A DNA stretch of 23,176 nt, taken from assembly GCA_028565635.1 (NCBI GenBank), contig JAOXYB010080164.1, positions 1 through 23,176 of the forward strand, in the 5' to 3' direction. The notes below the pieces were generated by a model. That model saw only the letters and a list, made by a program, of their open reading frames with translations, made no database searches and was not told where the DNA came from. Positions 1-17,498 of this stretch are shown one piece after another; the first letter of the stretch is position 1; each line of letters begins with the position of its first letter. Both the position numbers and the translations under genes were made by a program. Origin of the DNA: Phoronis ovalis. Its lineage: Eukaryota > Phoronida > Phoronidae.

Positions 1-634
1 AAAAACTAATGGTACATTTACCAAAATATCGTTAATGGCTTATTTCTTCAAAACTACACGTCACAATTGAAAATCACGTTACATATATTTCCCTTTCTAC
101 TTAATATTCTTATTACCTGCACTTTTTTCATCCTTGAACAGTTATTATTAGCTAAAAAAGGTAAATTCCTACACATTGGTCATTGTTTACATTGCCACGC
201 CAAGGACTATAACAATGCTGCATATCCTATAAGGATAGGATAAGCAGCAAAAACAGTCTTAAACTTTTCCATTTATTTAGTACAAATCTCTTAAAGCACT
301 GCATGTACCAAGGTGAGCATCAAAGAAATTACACGATTCGTAAAATAGTGAAAAGTTGAAGAAAAACCTAACACTTCAACAATGTTTGAAGATTTTAAAA
401 TCTTTCCTAATGAGATCATTGTCACTTAAGTTTAAGACTGTTGGAGGAATTGAACATTATTAAATATTTAACAATTACTTGGCACTTTCGTTTAGTTGCT
501 CGTGCAAATTAAAAATCCTTGCACTTCATGAAGAACTTTAAATTCAAATCCAAGAAACAAGAAATCTTAGCGCAAGAGATTACATTACAGAAGAGGCCTT
601 GTATTATTAGTTCATTTCAGGTAGCAGGTATTAC
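1..634 (-). other. Intron 7 (partial) of the KIAA0930 homologue
   Basis: This stretch is AT-rich non-coding sequence downstream of the exon 7 donor. No reading frame on the minus strand resembles the missing C-terminus. The one structured item is the hairpin at 216-249. Confidence 0.7.
216..249. repeat. Short near-perfect hairpin
   Basis: The arms 216-230 (TGCTGCATATCCTAT) and 235-249 (ATAGGATAAGCAGCA) pair over 15 bases with one mismatch, around a 4-base loop (AAGG). It lies inside an intron and has no known function. It could be a transposon remnant or a structured intronic RNA. Confidence 0.75.
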
Positions 635-8646
<8,012 letters not shown>

Positions 8647-8890
8647 ATTTTTTCTTATTCAGCTTCCGTAATATGACTGAGGGGTGAGATCTCAAGATAT
8701 TTGAGTCTTTATCTATATATTTTTGCTATCTTGTAAGAACTGAATAAATTGTAACAGAAATTTTATTTTAAAACCTTTTTGCAGAATGGTGACAGCGTTA
8801 ATTTAATCAATTTAGGATCTCGATATATTATTCAATTTCTACTTACCTTCAGCAAATGAACTTTTCTGACAAGTCATGTGACTTGTTGTA
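8647..8890 (-). promoter_or_regulatory. Proximal upstream region of the KIAA0930 homologue
   Basis: Reading toward the gene, ACGGAAGC (an ETS/GABP-like site, plus-strand 8662-8669) lies about 20 bases before the start codon. The start itself is embedded in AATATGGCTGCC, which resembles the YY1 sites common in TATA-less housekeeping promoters. A palindromic E-box (ACAAGTCA TG TGACTTGT) is at 8869-8886. No TATA box is evident. The transcription start is not determined. Confidence 0.4.
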
Positions 8891-9742
8891 ATCGGTAAAC
8901 TTGGTCCAGGAAAATAAATCCTTCGTCAGAGATTAATAATTCTTCCACCAGAATTGTTCGCCTGACACTGGATCAAACAAAAACAGTTATGGATTTTTTT
9001 ATAACAATATAACTGTGAAATAAATAGGTTATGATAATAATTAATAAATAGTCCAATGAGTAATATTACTTGTTTGCTTATATAGTAAATGTGGACACTT
9101 TATGTTTCAAAAGCATTCAGTAAAATTTATCCGATACGAAGTATAAACATTCGGCATTTTTGCTGAGGAATGCCGGGAGAAATGACTACTTGAAACTTGA
9201 AGGTAGCACACAACAGTAGGAAGTCCCATCCAACGCAATGTTAAATGAACGATTTCAAATATATTTGTTAAATAAACCCACACGCTGAGCGCCAATTTCT
9301 TTCTCGGTCGGTTCACTTGCATCACACATAAATCTTAGGAAAACCGATCCATTTACCCCCAACAGCCGTACAGATTTCTTGATATTTGCCAAAAATTGAA
9401 CCCCCTTGGAGATTTCTCCGATCGGAACCTGCAGCTACTTGAACTTGACCTCTCGTACGCGAACTGAGACGAGGTCGTGTGATGCGCCCACAGATTTTCG
9501 TTAATTTCACAAGCAACAGCTATCATTCTTGTTCAAAAACACCCTATATGTATTTTAACTATAATCCAATAGATTTCTGTCCAGCGGCACACCCCTACAC
9601 CCCCTAATTTTTGTTTTAAGGAACTATCCGAGGCCAGCACAGCTCAAGCTTACTGAGTAGTGCTACGTGAACAGCATTAATTCAGTATTATTTTATGCAA
9701 TTTTGTATTTGCTACATCAACTTGCAGTTCTAGATCAAATGG
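8891..9742. other. Intergenic, with a GC-richer patch at about 9330-9520
   Basis: This is mostly AT-rich and featureless. The patch at 9330-9520 has clearly higher GC and CpG dinucleotides, and contains an inverted motif GACCTCTCGT ... ACGAGGTC (9447-9476). Short minus-strand open frames here (9107-9325, 9322-9516) have no recognisable domain. The patch could be an upstream promoter or 5' non-coding exon of the KIAA0930-like gene, or an old repeat. Confidence 0.35.
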
Positions 9743-9749
9743 TAATAAA

Positions 9750-10033
9750 CTAGACTTGCTCAAGTCCTTGTGAACTTAAAAAAAAAATGGTTTAATTCTC
9801 TTTTTTATGTCTTTTACATCAGTGTTTTTAATTATCTCGAATTTTTTTTTTTTTTTTTTTTTACTATCATATATATGTTGGGTGTTTGCCGTCTAACACT
9901 CAACATATATATGATAGTAAAAAAAATAAATTTTTTTCGAGATAATTAAAAACACTGATGTAAAACACATAAAAAAGAGAAATAAACATTAATTTATTTT
10001 TTTTAAAGTTCATAGGGACTTGAGCAAGTCTAG
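9750..10033. mobile_element. MITE, 284 bp nearly complete palindrome
   Basis: The ends are CTAGACTTGCTCAAGTCC and its complement. Pairing continues inward to a small loop around 9879-9897, the innermost stem being ACTATCATATATATGTTG with its complement. A TAATAAA direct repeat flanks it (9743-9749 and 10034-10040), read as a 7-base target duplication. The left arm contains an uninterrupted run of 21 T (9842-9862) that the right arm only partly mirrors. It has no coding capacity, and the family is not recognised. Confidence 0.85.
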
Positions 10034-10040
10034 TAATAAA

Positions 10041-10559
10041 CCTCCTGAAAAGTGTAGGAATTTGTCTTTTACATGGAATTAGAACAACGAACACACACCG
10101 TCAGTTATTAGTACTTAGCACAGTTAACAATAAGTGGGTGACATCTATCGGACGATTAGGTATACCTTTTAAATTAGTTGCTGCATAATCACATCTAATT
10201 CTCATTTAAGGATCTGAATAATTACAAGCAGTTACACTTTGCCACATTTAATGCACGGGATTTAATGAAAAAGAAAAAAATTCCAAATTGCCGTTTCAAA
10301 AATCTAATATTTTCTTTTCAGAAACATCATTTTAGTAAACTATATGTAGAGTTCCAAAAAGGTAACATGTTAAATTACGTATTATCTATTATATATTATT
10401 ACATACTACGAGGGGCTATATACTGACTTGATAGATTGAATCAGTTATTTTTGTCTTACAATAGGTGGCCTTAGCAGCCTAGAAACCTTGGTGGAGGACG
10501 ACAAAGCCGAGGTATTCAAAATTAGCCCAAGCTACACTGCCATCTAGTGTTGAATTGCG
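10041..10559. other. Intergenic, nothing recognised
   Basis: This is AT-rich sequence with no coding frame, tRNA-like structure or repeat that I could support. Confidence 0.5.
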
Positions 10560-10566
10560 TGTTTTT

Positions 10567-10930
10567 TATTGATTCTCTGGGTGTGAGGACCGTTGCAAAA
10601 AACTGCATTCTGAAAATATACCCCATGGTAAAAATTATTTGCAAAAATCAACACACCCATGCTAAAAAGGTCTAAAAATGTACAGCCAAATGTACGGCAA
10701 ATATAGTAAACAGAATCCTGAAAATTTGCATCCGAAATGTGGCACCTTGAGAAAAATATAATTATTTATTGAAAGTATATACTCGCTGGTTAAAATGTAC
10801 TTGCCAAAAGCACACCCCATGATAAACAATGTTAAATAAACATGATAAAATGCCCCAAGTAGAAGTGAAGCTTAAAAAAAGGGCCGGACGGCACATGTAT
10901 GCAGATAGACTGACCTCAATCCCTTCTGGG
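10567..10930 (+). mobile_element. Minisatellite-bearing transposon family, copy 2 (diverged)
   Basis: This copy shares GGGTGTGAGG near its 5' end, several ACCCCATG(G/C)TAAAAA units inside, and AGCTTAAAAAAAGGGCC followed by GGCACATGTATG near its 3' end, with copies 1 and 3. TGTTTTT flanks it at 10560-10566 and 10931-10937; this is low complexity, so the duplication is only suggestive. The outermost inverted repeat is eroded. Confidence 0.65.
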
Positions 10931-10937
10931 TGTTTTT

Positions 10938-12520
10938 AAACCTTAATTATTCAATTATAATTTGTCAAAATTTTCTTTTTTTTTCAGTTGACACCATTAT
11001 CTTTTACCTAGTATCAAATATTAATCCAGTATCAAATATTTACCCAGTATCAAACGTAAAGCATATATACCAAAATAGCATATTATAACTAAAGGAAGTA
11101 TTGCTACTTATTAGGGACTTGCAAGATTTTTTCTGCTCATATGTGTAATATTACACAACCAGAGGAGCGTATGATATTTTACAATAAATGATATTACAAT
11201 AATAATATGCAGAAAACAGTCTGGACTACAGACTAGTATGCAATCACTGTGAATGGTATAACCCCCTGGATGTTGATTACATAGCGCACACATGTAATTA
11301 AGATCACATATATGTATACTATAACTCTCCGCTAAAACACATCCGTGCACAAATTAATCTCGTTTGTGGGCGCTGACTGCCCGACCCCGCTTCCGACTGG
11401 AATACATTTCTTTATTGTTTCGACCGAGCTATATCCGTCTCATGCAACAAGTGCACAAAGAAAATGAAGTATAGTTACTAGCACGTTTTCACACATACTG
11501 TAATTGAGCATTTGTTTCGCCATCCTGTAGTGTTTCTGCCAGGTGTGTTATACAAACATTCCCCCTGGATTAAAATGCTAAAAATAAAGTGCAGCATTGT
11601 TAAACATCCTTCTATAAAGAACTTCTATTTGCTTTTGACTCGTATGCATAATTGATGCGTAGTAGAAATATTGAATAAATTATTTTTATAGAAAGATTAT
11701 ATCACTTCATTTTACAAAATATAGTTTTTAAGTTTGAAATAAACTATATAATAGTTAAGTAACTGTTCCTGGAAGGTTATTATCTAGAATCAAGTATATC
11801 GGATACGCTATAGTTAATTTTAATAATTTTAAAACTGTTTCCTCTTTTTCCTACTACATATAGCTTTATTGGCTAGTTTACGGTGGATAAATAGTAACAA
11901 ATCTTATTTAACAATTATAATAAATAGGACATTAAACAATAGCGCTGTTACATTTAATACAAACAAGGTGTGTATATACATATATATTAGGTATGGCATA
12001 CTTTAGTTTTCTTGGGCCACAGCTCTTTGTAAATTAAAAGAACACTTAGTGCCTTAACATAACTGTTACTACAAAAAGTATATATAGAATATGAATTGTA
12101 TTCACAACCATAACCATTGGGCAGGTACTGATGCACTTATTACTCAGCCGATAACAACCACCACAATTAAATTACCCATATATATGTAACTTCATTTGTT
12201 AGCTTATGTATACTAATTCTTGGATTTAATCACCAATTTGTAAACACGATGTGTTTGCTAAGCGTTAATTATATCTTAAATTTTTCATTTTTCATTAAAT
12301 ACGCGAACAATGTCGGCTAGCACAATTAGTCATAGACTTACAGCTGTCTAAACTGATGTTTTGGGGTACCATTAGTTTTCATTCTGATCATGATATTACA
12401 TTTAAGTACTATTAAAGTATGAATTAATTCAGATCTTTTATTAAATATTTTTCCTAATGTGCAAATTAAACATATGTATGTATGTAACTGTTAATTGATA
12501 CGCAACCTTACAAATACTAA
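10938..12520. other. Intergenic, AT-rich
   Basis: Apart from a short tandem array at 11008-11061 this has no supported feature. A small GC-richer spot at about 11340-11450 carries no open frame of note. Confidence 0.5.
11008..11061. repeat. 18-bp tandem repeat, 3 copies
   Basis: The units 11008-11025, 11026-11043 and 11044-11061 each begin C(C/T)AGTATCAAA. The first two are nearly identical and the third diverges in its last seven bases. Confidence 0.85.
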
Positions 12521-12564
12521 AATACTACTAGAATGCTACTAGAATGCTACTAGAATACTACTAG
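12521..12564. repeat. 11-bp tandem repeat, 4 copies
   Basis: The copies are AATACTACTAG, AATGCTACTAG, AATGCTACTAG and AATACTACTAG. The outer two are identical to each other, as are the inner two. Confidence 0.95.
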
Positions 12565-13370
12565 CTTTAATAGTTATCTTCTATACTTTACCAAAATGGT
12601 ACAAGGAATCAGTTCATTACTAAGCAGCACACGGAATATGAGATATTTCACATTTTTTAAAATAAACATGAATAGTTGTTGTTCATTAGTACAGTATGTA
12701 TGTCACGAAGTCACAAAAACATTTATTATAAAAGCTTTGTTTGCAAGCATTTTCTCCTTTAAAAATTGCCTCTCTTGTAGATTTCTTGCATCACATCTAA
12801 ATTTTATAATAACAGCAGTACAATTAGTCTGGTAGTGTACAAGTTAACCATCAAAATAGTATCATACATAGCTAAAAAAAATAATTAAAAAAATGACCGT
12901 TCTTATCTGACAGAATTATGTTACCGTTTATCAAAATGCTATGCATATACATGCATTGGATTAGATTGTTAAGAATTGTTTGGGTACATGATGCAAACTT
13001 TATATCATGTTCATGCAGTACCAGTCCTGGGAATACCGGTACGCGGACTATACTCTCACCTAGCGTATTAATTCTTGGAAGAGACAGTGTCTCGATCCGC
13101 ATTGTGGAATATTGGGGCCCGTGTTACGGAATTATAAATGCTCTATGGATTTGACAAATCCCGGGGAACAAATTGTCTTGAAGTCATAACAACGACATTT
13201 CTTACGTTACTTAGATAACATGTACAATTCCATGTTTTCCGTCGCATTATAAAGAAATAATAGAAAAGCCCTATGTCTTGCGCGAACTTCAAAAATGATT
13301 TTCTTGCATAATTTTAATTTACATGATAGTACACGGTATACCAGTTTGTTACTACGTGTCTGGTTAATTC
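12565..13370. other. Intergenic, with a GC-richer patch at about 13000-13170
   Basis: The patch at 13000-13170 has GC-rich, CpG-containing sequence and opposing open frames on both strands (12918-13154 plus, 12872-13102 minus), neither recognisable. This looks like an old repeat fragment rather than a gene. Confidence 0.35.
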
Positions 13371-13376
13371 CCGGGA

Positions 13377-13419
13377 GGTTGGGGGTTGGCCGGTGCGACG
13401 ATCGAGGCCAAGATCAACC
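13377..13419. repeat. GC-rich interrupted hairpin
   Basis: TTGGCC (13386-13391) pairs with GGCCAA (13406-13411), and the outer GGTTG (13377-13381) pairs with CAACC (13415-13419). The loop contains CGACGATCG. The function is unknown. Confidence 0.6.
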
Positions 13420-13833
13420 AAACCCCATGCTCTCTTACTGACGGACAACTAACATCACATTATGATGTAGAATATATTGTTGGAATTTTCGACCGTTGTT
13501 AGCCCTAAAACACATTAATCATTACTGTATAGATACATAACTTCTTAGAACATAGAATATAGAACGTATTTTGATTAAAAATACATCGTCACTCTATCGG
13601 AGCCATAACAACTTAATTCTTAAAAGATATGAATCATATGAGTGCAAGGTGATTAACAATACACCTCAAGATGCACAACCCAAGTGTAAGCTGTACTTTA
13701 ACTTGTACCCTGGGCATGTTTATAGTTATATTAAGATTACATTATTTAATACAAAATATTATGAAAAAAAAAGAACTACAACGCCCTTGGTATGACTGTT
13801 AGTCATAATGTACAAGTTGTCGGATGAATGTGA

Positions 13834-13872
13834 GTATTTACGCACGAGAAACTTTTACTTGTGCGTGAATAC
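13834..13872. repeat. Hairpin with 15-base arms
   Basis: GTATTTACGCACGAG (13834-13848) pairs with CTTGTGCGTGAATAC (13858-13872) with two mismatches and a 9-base loop. Confidence 0.75.
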
Positions 13873-13875
13873 ATA

Positions 13876-13963
13876 GGTGTATCCAAGCTAATATAATGCT
13901 TCAATGAGTGTAGTAAAGGTGTATCCAAGTCTAAAGCTGACACAACGCTTCTATGAGTGCAGT
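13876..13963. repeat. Diverged tandem duplication of about 42-46 bp
   Basis: The units begin GGTGTATCCAAG at 13876 and 13918 and end GAGTGTAGTAAA and GAGTGCAGTAA. The second contains a small insertion. They abut the left target duplication of the transposon at 13971. Confidence 0.8.
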
Positions 13964-13970
13964 AATGGCC

Positions 13971-14392
13971 CGGAGGATACTCTCATTCAAAACGATTGTA
14001 TATATATGTGCCACCCCTTGGGCCCCATTCTTTCAGCATCAGTTTATACCATGGGATATTTTTTATGTTAATTTGACAATTTTTATCATGGAGGTGGTAT
14101 TTTTGTAAATATTCTTTCATTATCAATTAATAATTAATTACCACTGGGGGATTTTTTGAATTTTCTTCCCGTTGACGTTATCGATCATAAACTCGCCAGG
14201 AAGAGTTACTTCCGCATTTTTACCATTGCTCAGTGTTCTCTCGAGATGTTTTTACCATGGGGTATAGTTTTTGCAAATAAGTTTTTACGATGGGGGTACA
14301 TTTTTTGAAAGCTATTTTTACCACAGGTTAAGGGTTTTTAACGTGAGGCCTCACACTACTTGCAAGTTTTTTTATCAAGTATCCCCTGGAGC
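13971..14392 (-). mobile_element. Minisatellite-bearing transposon family, copy 3 (inverted)
   Basis: Read on the minus strand it begins CTCCAGGGGATACTTGATA, carries tandem TACCCCATGGTAAAAA units and GCTGAAAGAATGGGGCCC, and ends GAGTATCCTCCG. This is the same order as copy 1. AATGGCC flanks it at 13964-13970 and 14393-14399, a 7-base target duplication (8 with one mismatch). It has no coding capacity; the small open frame at 14271-14513 crosses its border and is not a gene. Confidence 0.82.
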
Positions 14393-14652
14393 AATGGCCA
14401 ATTGTAGAAAAAATCACAATGGAACTATAGGCTACTTTCTAAAAGTGTCGGGGCAACAATGTAATATTGACTGCATGATTCTAGTATGCATGATTTATTC
14501 TTTAAAAGATTGAACTTAAGATGTACCTCTGTCTGTATTAAAGCGCTGAGTAACAGGCACATTTGAAAAGAAGTGAATGGGTCTTTTATTCTCAATGAGT
14601 TTAGGCGTCACTCCAAATGTACGGAGTCTAACAATAACTATTACAATGTTCT

Positions 14653-14806
14653 CACGATTTATTTTATAATCTGTGAATGCGGAGTGAATCATAGACCCGA
14701 AGAGTGAGTAATGGACATAGTCCAAAAAGAGTGTATTGTACGAAATCTATCAGGCACTATTCATTTTTCGCACGATTTATTTTATATAATCTGTGAATAT
14801 GAGGTG
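14653..14806. repeat. Direct repeat pair about 118 bp apart
   Basis: CACGATTTATTTTATAATCT followed by GTGAAT, then a GGAGTG or GAGGTG motif, occurs at 14653-14686 and again at 14771-14806, the second with a TA insertion. This is probably an old segmental duplication or two transposon ends. Confidence 0.7.
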
Positions 14807-15172
14807 TTTCCAAGTGTTTAGTCATGGCGGAGATAGTATCATTCTGTCTCATCAGGGCCCAAGTCCTTTTAAAATTCTTTTTCTATGTTTTAAATTCTTC
14901 AAATCACACTGTTACTTAGGTAATACCCAGTTTGTTTCTCGACTGGTAAGGTTTGTCAATTTGAGAGTTAACCTAAGTAATAGCAATATTTTATATATCT
15001 TTGAAATTTGACATTTAGCACAACTTAAAAGAATTCGTAAAATTAATGCCATTGGAGAGACTTTTTTAAAGGCTGGTAAACCACTCAAAAAAATTATGTT
15101 TCGACCTAGTATTCTATCATAAGTATGACTTGTACTTTATTAGCTTACTTTCATTGGTGATAAACTATGACC

Positions 15173-15352
15173 TAGGCTATACATAAATATTCGATTGCTA
15201 TAAAGAGACATCACTGTATATGCAGGGGGACTGTGATAACACGCGTAGTGTTAGTATTCATATAGGCTATAAATAAATAATCGATTGCTATAAAGAGATA
15301 TCATTGTATATGCTGGGGGACTGTGATAACACACGTAATGTTATTACTCATA
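15173..15352. repeat. 90-bp tandem duplication
   Basis: The two units, 15173-15262 and 15263-15352, are close to 90% identical. Both contain CGATTGCTATAAAGAGA and GGGGGACTGTGATAACAC, so the copies are fairly recent. Confidence 0.9.
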
Positions 15353-16554
15353 CTTAACAATGAATGAAACTACGTCATAGTATTCTCCATGCATATTTAT
15401 AGCTATAGATACTCATATTGATTGACGGGGAAAATGAAAAGTTGCTATAAATAAACCGCAAGAATTGCAAGGTCACCGAGCAGTTTACCCGTGTTGTAGC
15501 AATAGCACACAATAGGGTTATACCCGTAAGGTATAAAGACGCCCCCAAATACAAAAGTACACACTCAACCTTGACAGATGACAACAAGCTGCTACGTCTC
15601 GCTTAAAAACAAATGAACAATGAACTTGCGTATGTATTTAATTATATTATACATTATGTACGTTTTGTCAAATTAATAAATTATTCGGTGCAACGTAATA
15701 TATTATTTTAGTAATTTAATAAATTAGTAAGGAGTGTAATTGTTTGAAAACGTTGATATGCGGGGTACTGTCGTTGATAGAGCCCACACTGTATCAAAGA
15801 ATGCTGATCTCTGGTAAAGAGGTGATAACAGATACTGACAGATAAAATCATCACATAATTTAATACGGTTAATAGTAACAGAGACCAAATAAATCTTATA
15901 CGTTTTAGCTTCGGGTTTAGATACTTTTATACATTTAAGATTACAAAATATGCATTTACAAAGGGCCAATAGTTTAGATTCTGTCTGCTGCATGAAATGT
16001 AACAAAACAAATTATTCTCCAATGTTACTGATGGATTGGTTAGCTGCATTTTAAACTTGTTAAAACGTGTTACACTGTATTTTCATTACTTTAAAAATCC
16101 TGCATTCACTAGACCTTGTTCTGACCTTGTCCCGATCCAGTCTCCATAAGATTTATAAACAAATAACAACTAGCAATAAAAAATATCACACCTCAGTAAA
16201 ATTAAAACAGTAATAAACACAACACCTTTAAAAGTACACAAACAATGTGTGATAAATATGCATTACAACGCATGAAAATGAAAATAACGTCAGCAGATGC
16301 AACATTAAAAATGCTTCTTAGAAGACTGGTTGTTTACTTAAATGTTTACTTTTTAAATTATCAATTTATTATAATTATTTTTTAAAAGAAAATAAGAGTA
16401 ACGTAATAACGTTTATGAAAAATAAATAATACGGACGTCTTACGTAAATACAAAAACGTCAGTAAACAAGAACTCCTGTGATACCTAGAAAAAATTCAGG
16501 TGAAAAAGTAAACAACAAAAGTAGGACATGTTCTGGTAGGGAAGACTATGTGTG
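15353..16554. other. Intergenic sequence upstream of the 16893 gene
   Basis: This is AT-rich. One extended half-site TGACCTTG (16122-16129, complement CAAGGTCA, the SF-1/ERR form) is present. The minus-strand open frames at 15375-15587 and 15724-16005 have no recognisable features. Confidence 0.4.
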
Positions 16555-16592
16555 TGACCTGAGGCTTGTATGACCTTTCACTACTATGACCT
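16555..16592 (+). promoter_or_regulatory. Phased array of three TGACCT half-sites
   Basis: TGACCT occurs at 16555, 16571 and 16587, spaced exactly 16 bases. Each 16-base unit also ends in TA. TGACCT is the complement of the nuclear-receptor half-site AGGTCA. The array is about 300 bases upstream of the start codon of the next gene. It could be a regulatory element or a decayed 16-bp tandem repeat. Confidence 0.4.
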
Positions 16593-16810
16593 CATCAGTA
16601 TACTCAATGGAATTCCGAGAACACAATTGTTACACCCGCTGGTAGTATGTCATCGTATATAAAAAATACAAAGCTAACAAAATACAATTTATTTACGGAT
16701 GCACACGCTTCATGCGCTGTATCCGCTAAATTTTAATGTTCAAAAATAGAGTGCTAGGGAAAAGATGCGACAAGGTTTTACGGTGGCTCAGTTCGTAGAA
16801 TTACGGGATA

Positions 16811-16850
16811 GTCCACGCCTCTAAAATGGTTTGGTGGACATGGCTATAAA
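16811..16850 (+). promoter_or_regulatory. TATA box with an upstream inverted repeat
   Basis: TATAAA is at 16845-16850 in the context GGCTATAAAGG, and a start site would be expected near 16875. Immediately upstream GTCCAC (16811-16816) and GTGGAC (16834-16839) form an inverted repeat. The predicted 5' leader is very short, about 15-20 bases. Confidence 0.5.
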
Positions 16851-16892
16851 GGCAGTCGAACAGTTTATACCGGACCATATTTACAATGTACG

Positions 16893-17498
16893 ATGTTAAG
16901 AGATAGAACGGAAAATACTACGGATTCCCCACCTAGACCGTCTTGTTCATATGTTTTTCAATCATCCTATGAGGAAAGTAGTGAACAGGGTAACAGTAAT
17001 CAGCAGCAATCACACCACCGGACGCCAGTAATAAACAACCAGAGATTTACCGGTGAAGAAATACAAGATAGAACGTCTCAGCAGTGTTTGACAACCACTA
17101 GAAGGTATACACCGAGTTCAAGCTGTGGACCCAAAGCCAATATGAGATTCCTCCAAAATCAATTTGCAACAAGTGCTAATAGCAGCAATGTCTTTCCACC
17201 AAGGGAGGTTAGACCATTCGTTGCATCAAATTTTCAAAGGCCCAGTTATGCATTAAATATGACGCCAGCTCGACACCATGCACAGGCAGCCTCTAACTGG
17301 CAAACAATTGGAGCATACAACGGACTTCAACAACCAAGGCCGGTGAATGAAGGTTTTATCAGCAAGAAGGGCAAAGCAATAGTACCGATTAGAGGCGCAA
17401 ACAACCGGATTTATCCCGCAACATCTTCAACCAGAGTAATGGATTATCAAGAAAGTCTACCTTCACGTCCAGACTGCATGCACACAAATATAAGGTAA
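16893..17498 (+). CDS. Unrecognised Ser/Gln/Asn/Pro-rich protein; whole gene or first exon
   Basis: This 201-residue frame has clearly higher GC than the surrounding DNA and sits 43 bases downstream of a good TATA box, so I think it is real. The product is basic, low in hydrophobic residues and probably disordered. It has Ser/Gln/Asn stretches (GNSNQQQSHH), scattered Arg-Pro pairs and a basic patch near residues 157-172 (SKKGKAIVPIRGANNR). I see no zinc finger, homeodomain, bZIP, signal peptide or membrane segment, and I do not recognise the family. An upstream ATG at 16886 opens a six-codon frame (MYDVKR, stop at 16904) that overlaps the main start. The frame ends AGG TAA, but the same bases form a splice donor, AAG|GTAAAT (17494/17495), so the gene may continue. 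If it is a single exon, AATAAA at 17801 could be its poly(A) signal. Disordered N-termini of this kind are common in regulatory proteins; that is only inference. Confidence 0.6.
   Translation: MLRDRTENTTDSPPRPSCSYVFQSSYEESSEQGNSNQQQSHHRTPVINNQRFTGEEIQDRTSQQCLTTTRRYTPSSSCGPKANMRFLQNQFATSANSSNVFPPREVRPFVASNFQRPSYALNMTPARHHAQAASNWQTIGAYNGLQQPRPVNEGFISKKGKAIVPIRGANNRIYPATSSTRVMDYQESLPSRPDCMHTNIR

Noticed and set aside
617-634. Reading exon 7 through to the TGA at 617-619 as the true C-terminus
   Set aside because: A good CAG|GTAATA donor precedes it, and the vertebrate protein continues about 100 residues further. A truncated isoform cannot be excluded.
12872-13154. Opposing 76- and 78-codon frames around 13000-13150
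   Set aside because: There is no domain, no splice logic and no codon signature; the GC-rich patch is better explained as a repeat remnant.
16784-16862. tRNA or SINE A-box-like sequence (GGTGGCTCAGTTCGTAG)
   Set aside because: There is no matching B-box (GGTTCRANNCC) at the right distance and no cloverleaf; the B-box-like GGTTCAGATCC at 19527 also lacks a partner A-box.
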